This document shows, piece after piece, positions 6,356-9,062 of a stretch of 9,062 nt of DNA (positions within the stretch are counted from its first letter, which is position 1; every line of letters begins with the position of its first letter). The notes beneath the pieces are model-generated. The model was not told the DNA's origin. It ran no database searches and worked only from the letters and a program-made list of their open reading frames with translations. Source of the stretch: an uncultured Gemmatimonadota bacterium. GTDB taxonomy: Bacteria; Gemmatimonadota; Gemmatimonadetes; Longimicrobiales; Gaopeijiaceae. Both the position numbers and the translations under genes were made by a program. The stretch covers positions 1 to 9,062 of the forward strand of contig CAKZOQ010000044.1 in NCBI GenBank assembly GCA_937136445.1. The letters run 5' to 3'.

Positions 6356-7911
6356 CGCTCCTCCTCCGACCCGTCCGACTCCGGGAGGAGGGTGGCCACC
6401 GTCCGGTTGTCCGCGGTCAGGTACGTCGCCGCCACCCGGCGGACGTCCTCGGCGTCCACCGCCTGGATCTGCTCTGTGAGGCGGAAGGTCTCGCGCCAGT
6501 CGCCGTAGAGGGCCTCCGAACCGGCGATCTGGAAGGCCAGTCCGAGATTCGACGAAAGACGGCGTACCGCCGCGGCCTCCATGCGGTTGTGCACTCGCTC
6601 CAGCTCCGAGGCGGTGGGGCCGTCCCGAGCCAGCCGCTCCAGCTCCTCGTAGATCGCGGTCTCCACCTCCGCGGGGGTATGGGGCGCCCGGGGCGTGGCG
6701 CTCACCGTGAAGAGGGTGGGGAACCGCTGGCCGGGGCCCCTCCCGGCGAAGACGCCGGTAGCGAGACGGTCCTCCAGCACCAGCCGACGATGCAGGCGGG
6801 AGGTGCGCCCCCCGGTGAGGAGGGTGGTGAGGACCGAGAGGGCCGGAGCGTCCGGGTGGAGGGACGAAGGCACGTGCCACCCGATGCGGAGCTGGGGCTC
6901 GGCATCGAACCGCACGATGATCCGACGCTCCCCCTGTTGCTCGGGCTCCTTGGCCAGCACCGGCGGGGGTCGCTCGCCCCGGCGCACCGGGCCCAGGTAC
7001 TCCTCGGCCCAGGTCCGGACCTGGTCGGTGTCCACGTCGCCCACGACGGTCACCACCGCATTGCCGGCTCCGTAGAAGCGACGGTAGTAGTCGGCAACCT
7101 CCTCCCGGGTGAGGGTGGCCAGATCCGCGCGGTACCCTACCACCGGCTGACCGTAGGGGTGGACCTGGAAGGCGGTGGCCAGGTGGCCTTCGTACAGGAG
7201 GCCGCCGGGGCTGGTCTCCACCCGCATGCGCCGCTCCTCCACGACCACGTCCCGTTCGGTGTAGAACTCCCGGAAGACGGGGTGGGCCATGCGGTCGCCC
7301 TCCAGGGCGAACCAGAGCTCGGTGCGGTTGGCGGGCAGCTCCACGAAGTAGGTGGTGGCCTCGTGGTCGGTCGTCGCGTTCAGGCCCCGGGCGCCGGCGC
7401 GGGTCAGCACGCGGTCGAACTCGTTGGCCACCACGAACGTCCGGGCCGAGTCCTCCAGCGCCTCGATCCGCGCCTCCAGGCGGGCGATGGCCTCCTCGTC
7501 CTCGGAGGCCCGGGCCAGGAGGACGGTGTCGTGGACGGCGTCCATCACACGGAAGAGCCGACGCTCCGCCTCCGGGTCGGTGGTGCCCAGCGTCTCGCTC
7601 CCCTTGAAGAGGAGGTGCTCCAAGAGGTGGGCCGTGCCGGTGGTGCCTCGATGCTCGTGGACGCCGCCCACCCCGTACTGAACCACGAAGGAGACGGTGG
7701 GTGCGCCGGGGCGGGGCAGGACCAGGAGTCGGAGCCCGTTGTCCAGGGTGTCCTCCACCACCGGCAGGTCCAGCCCCGACGGGAGGGACCGGGAGGCCGG
7801 AGTCTGTCCGTGCACCGGATCGGCCGACGCCAGGGCGCCCGCCACGACGAGGAGGGCGAGCCCACGGGCACGGGCCTTCCAGCTCGCGACGGCTCTCACG
7901 AGGGAACTCAC
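6352..7911 (-). CDS. Exported M16-family zinc metalloprotease (insulinase/pitrilysin type)
   Basis: The 519-residue protein starts at GTG 7911 with a strong GGGAGG site 6 nt upstream. A signal peptide covers about residues 13-35 (A-L-L-V-V-A-G-A-L core, V-H-G before Gln36). The N-terminal domain has DNGLRLLVLP at 57-66 and the inverted zinc motif H95-L-L-E98-H99, where two His bind zinc and Glu98 activates water. The third ligand is probably Glu225 or Glu226 in VVVEERRM. GLNATTDHEATTYFVELP (177-194) is the conserved substrate-groove segment. A charged, partly coiled insert (about 111-165) lies between the zinc motif and this segment, as in some bacterial M16 subfamilies. The C-terminal M16 domain spans about 330-510. 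It probably degrades or processes peptides in the periplasm together with the inactive homologue downstream. The GTG overlaps the mutM stop by 4 nt. The substrate cannot be read from the sequence. Confidence 0.93.
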   Translation of the reverse strand: MSSLVRAVASWKARARGLALLVVAGALASADPVHGQTPASRSLPSGLDLPVVEDTLDNGLRLLVLPRPGAPTVSFVVQYGVGGVHEHRGTTGTAHLLEHLLFKGSETLGTTDPEAERRLFRVMDAVHDTVLLARASEDEEAIARLEARIEALEDSARTFVVANEFDRVLTRAGARGLNATTDHEATTYFVELPANRTELWFALEGDRMAHPVFREFYTERDVVVEERRMRVETSPGGLLYEGHLATAFQVHPYGQPVVGYRADLATLTREEVADYYRRFYGAGNAVVTVVGDVDTDQVRTWAEEYLGPVRRGERPPPVLAKEPEQQGERRIIVRFDAEPQLRIGWHVPSSLHPDAPALSVLTTLLTGGRTSRLHRRLVLEDRLATGVFAGRGPGQRFPTLFTVSATPRAPHTPAEVETAIYEELERLARDGPTASELERVHNRMEAAAVRRLSSNLGLAFQIAGSEALYGDWRETFRLTEQIQAVDAEDVRRVAATYLTADNRTVATLLPESDGSEEER

Positions 7912-8771
7912 GACCTGCCTCCCTTCGATCTCCGCCGGGGATTCCGCAGGGGCTGGCACGCGGGGCAGAGGAAGGCGGAGCGGTTGCTGAAGACGATGCG
8001 CTCCACCGTCGTCCCGCAGCTCCGGCAGGGCTCGCCCTCCCGACCGTAGACCGCCAGCCTGCCGCCGAATTCGCCGGCCTCGCCCCGGGCGTTGCGGTAG
8101 TCCCGGATGGTGGTGCCTCCCCCCTCGATGGCCTGGGCGAGGATGCGGCGGATGGCGCCGTGGAGACGCTTCACCGCCGGCGCGGGGATCTCCCGGGCGG
8201 GCTGCCTGGGGTGCACGCCGGCGGCCCACGCGGCCTCGCTGGCGTAGATGTTTCCCACGCCGGCGAGGCGCCGCTGGTCCAAGAGCCACGAGCGAAGGGG
8301 AGAGCGGGAGGCGGCGAGGCCCCGGGCGAGGATCTGCGGGGTGAAGTCGTCGGAGAGGGGCTCGGGCCCCAGCGCCTCGTCGCGCTCCGACCAGGCCTCG
8401 GCGTCCAGCACCTCCAGCGCTCCGAACCGCCGCATGTCGTCGTAAACCAGCACACCGCCGTCCTCGAATCGGAGGCGCACCGCCGGGTGGGTGGGGCGGC
8501 GGGACGCCACCGGGGGCGCCGGGAAGGGAAGGAGTCGTCCCGTCATCCCCAGATTCACCACGAGGCGATCGCCCGAATCCAGGACCAGGACCACGTTCTT
8601 TCCCCGGCGCTCCACGGCGTCGAGGGCGGTGTGACGTACCCGGTCGGCGAAGGCGCGGCGGGGCTGACGAAGGACGTCCTCGTGGACCACCTCCACCCGC
8701 CGGACGGTCTCGCCCACCACCTCGGGGCGGAGACCCCGGACGATGGTCTCGGCTTCGGGGAGCTCGGGCAT
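7908..8771 (-). CDS. mutM: Formamidopyrimidine-DNA glycosylase (Fpg/MutM)
   Basis: A base-excision repair enzyme that removes oxidised purines such as 8-oxoguanine and cuts the abasic site by beta/delta elimination. The 287-residue protein begins MPELPE, with Pro2 as the Schiff-base nucleophile and Glu3 and Glu6 in place; this fixes the ATG start. Lys58 matches the conserved beta-hairpin lysine. The intercalating residues are present: Met76 in NLGMTG, and Arg114 and Phe116 in DDMRRFG. The helix-two-turn-helix is at about 168-190 (RLAGVGNIYASEAAWAAGVHP in outline). The zinc finger is C249-x2-C252...C269-x2-C272, with Arg264 between. Two positions differ from E. coli: Asn73 replaces the His before LGM, and Arg160 replaces the Lys in the helix before the H2TH. 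It lies 21 bp after the YbjQ gene, and its stop overlaps the M16 protease start. Confidence 0.95.
   Translation of the reverse strand: MPELPEAETIVRGLRPEVVGETVRRVEVVHEDVLRQPRRAFADRVRHTALDAVERRGKNVVLVLDSGDRLVVNLGMTGRLLPFPAPPVASRRPTHPAVRLRFEDGGVLVYDDMRRFGALEVLDAEAWSERDEALGPEPLSDDFTPQILARGLAASRSPLRSWLLDQRRLAGVGNIYASEAAWAAGVHPRQPAREIPAPAVKRLHGAIRRILAQAIEGGGTTIRDYRNARGEAGEFGGRLAVYGREGEPCRSCGTTVERIVFSNRSAFLCPACQPLRNPRRRSKGGRS
7918..7923 (-). promoter_or_regulatory. Shine-Dalgarno site deciding the M16 protease start
   Basis: GGGAGG on the minus strand is 6 nt before GTG at 7911, inside the last codons of mutM. It supports that GTG over the second in-frame GTG at 7899, and over the open reading frame that extends upstream to 8916. 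Confidence 0.65.
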
Positions 8772-8792
8772 GGGGGAGGAGGGCTCCGGTGC

Positions 8793-9062
8793 CTAGGTCC
8801 GGATGGCCGTGCCGGAGGCGGTGACCATGAGCATCCCGTTGGACGAGCCCAGCACCTCGTAGTCGATGTCCACTCCGATCACGGCGTCGGCCCCCTTGCC
8901 GGAGGCCTGTTCGCACATCTCCTTGATGGCCTCCTGCCGGGCTTCACGGAGCGCCTTCTCGTAGGAGGCCGAGCGACCTCCCACCACGTCCCGGACCACG
9001 GCGAAGAGGTCCTTCACGATGTTGGCGCCGATGATGGCCTCGCCCATGACGATGCCGAGGTA
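8793..9062 (-). CDS. YbjQ/UPF0145-family protein, 5' end outside the window
   Basis: Ninety codons including the stop are visible. YbjQ-family proteins are small (about 105 residues), cytoplasmic and of uncertain function. The conserved core is obvious: GEAIIGANIVKD, FAVVRDVVGGRSASYEK, a helix of charged residues, then GADAVIGVDIDYE and GMLMVTASGTA. An ATG at 9047 could be mistaken for the start, but the frame stays open to the edge and encodes YLGIV just before it, which matches the usual family sequence preceding GEAI. The gene therefore starts to the right of the window, probably about 20 codons further. The stop is 21 bp from the mutM start on the same strand, so they may share a transcript. 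Confidence 0.9.
   Translation of the reverse strand, partial: YLGIVMGEAIIGANIVKDLFAVVRDVVGGRSASYEKALREARQEAIKEMCEQASGKGADAVIGVDIDYEVLGSSNGMLMVTASGTAIRT

Noticed and set aside
6356..6880. N-terminal extension of the inactive M16 gene, from 6880
   Set aside because: It overlaps the active M16 gene for over 500 bp, and the extension is Pro/Gly/Arg-rich. The signal peptide begins at the ATG at 6355.
5968..8049. 693-codon plus-strand open frame
   Set aside because: It is antisense to both M16 genes and is a product of high GC content. The composition is biased to Arg, Gly and Pro and there are no recognisable motifs.
7912..8916. Upstream extension of the active M16 gene to 8916
   Set aside because: It runs through mutM in another frame with biased composition. 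The GTG at 7911 has a strong ribosome site and is followed by a signal peptide.
1..9062. CRISPR array, insertion sequence, prophage, tRNA or rRNA
   Set aside because: I saw no regularly spaced repeats, transposase or integrase motifs, terminal repeats, or structural RNA signatures on either strand.

Overview
The window is GC-rich (about 70% by eye) bacterial chromosome, almost fully coding, with short or overlapping gene junctions and no mobile elements, tRNA, rRNA or CRISPR. The mix of genes fits a Gram-negative-type, menaquinone-using bacterium: an ECF sigma factor with a zinc anti-sigma factor, an exported bactofilin-like protein, a LiaF/toast-rack-like protein, paired M16 proteases and a UbiE/MenG methyltransferase. 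Gemmatimonadota or a relative is my guess from gene style; it is not proven from this sequence.

Left block (positions 1-4003, all minus strand, read right to left): an ECF sigma factor (4003-3329), an anti-sigma factor with two zinc-finger (ZAS) modules (3231-2191), an exported and membrane-anchored protein with a bactofilin-like beta-helix (2210-537), and a secreted LiaF/toast-rack-like protein (544 to beyond the left edge). The last three genes overlap and are probably translationally coupled. Together they look like an envelope-stress regulon: a sigma switch plus the surface proteins it could control. The strongest new signal is a two-part element, CGAAAC-N17-CGTAGGGC, found with identical spacing just upstream of both the sigma gene and the anti-sigma gene. 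It resembles an ECF (SigW-type) promoter, which would make the sigma factor self-activating and give its inhibitor a separate feedback promoter.

Centre (4004-4873): a 132-bp divergent intergenic region. The candidate ECF promoter points left, and a well-formed sigma70-type promoter (TTGAGC-N17-TAGAAT) points right into ubiE/menG. The two -35 elements are only 11 bp apart.

Right block (4883-9062, all minus strand): a YbjQ-family gene cut by the right edge, then mutM (Fpg DNA glycosylase), then a catalytically complete M16 zinc protease, then an M16 homologue without the zinc motif. The last three genes are joined by 4-nt start/stop overlaps and read as one operon. The two proteases probably form an exported active/inactive pair. 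The operon meets ubiE tail to tail with 9 bp between stop codons and no clear terminator.
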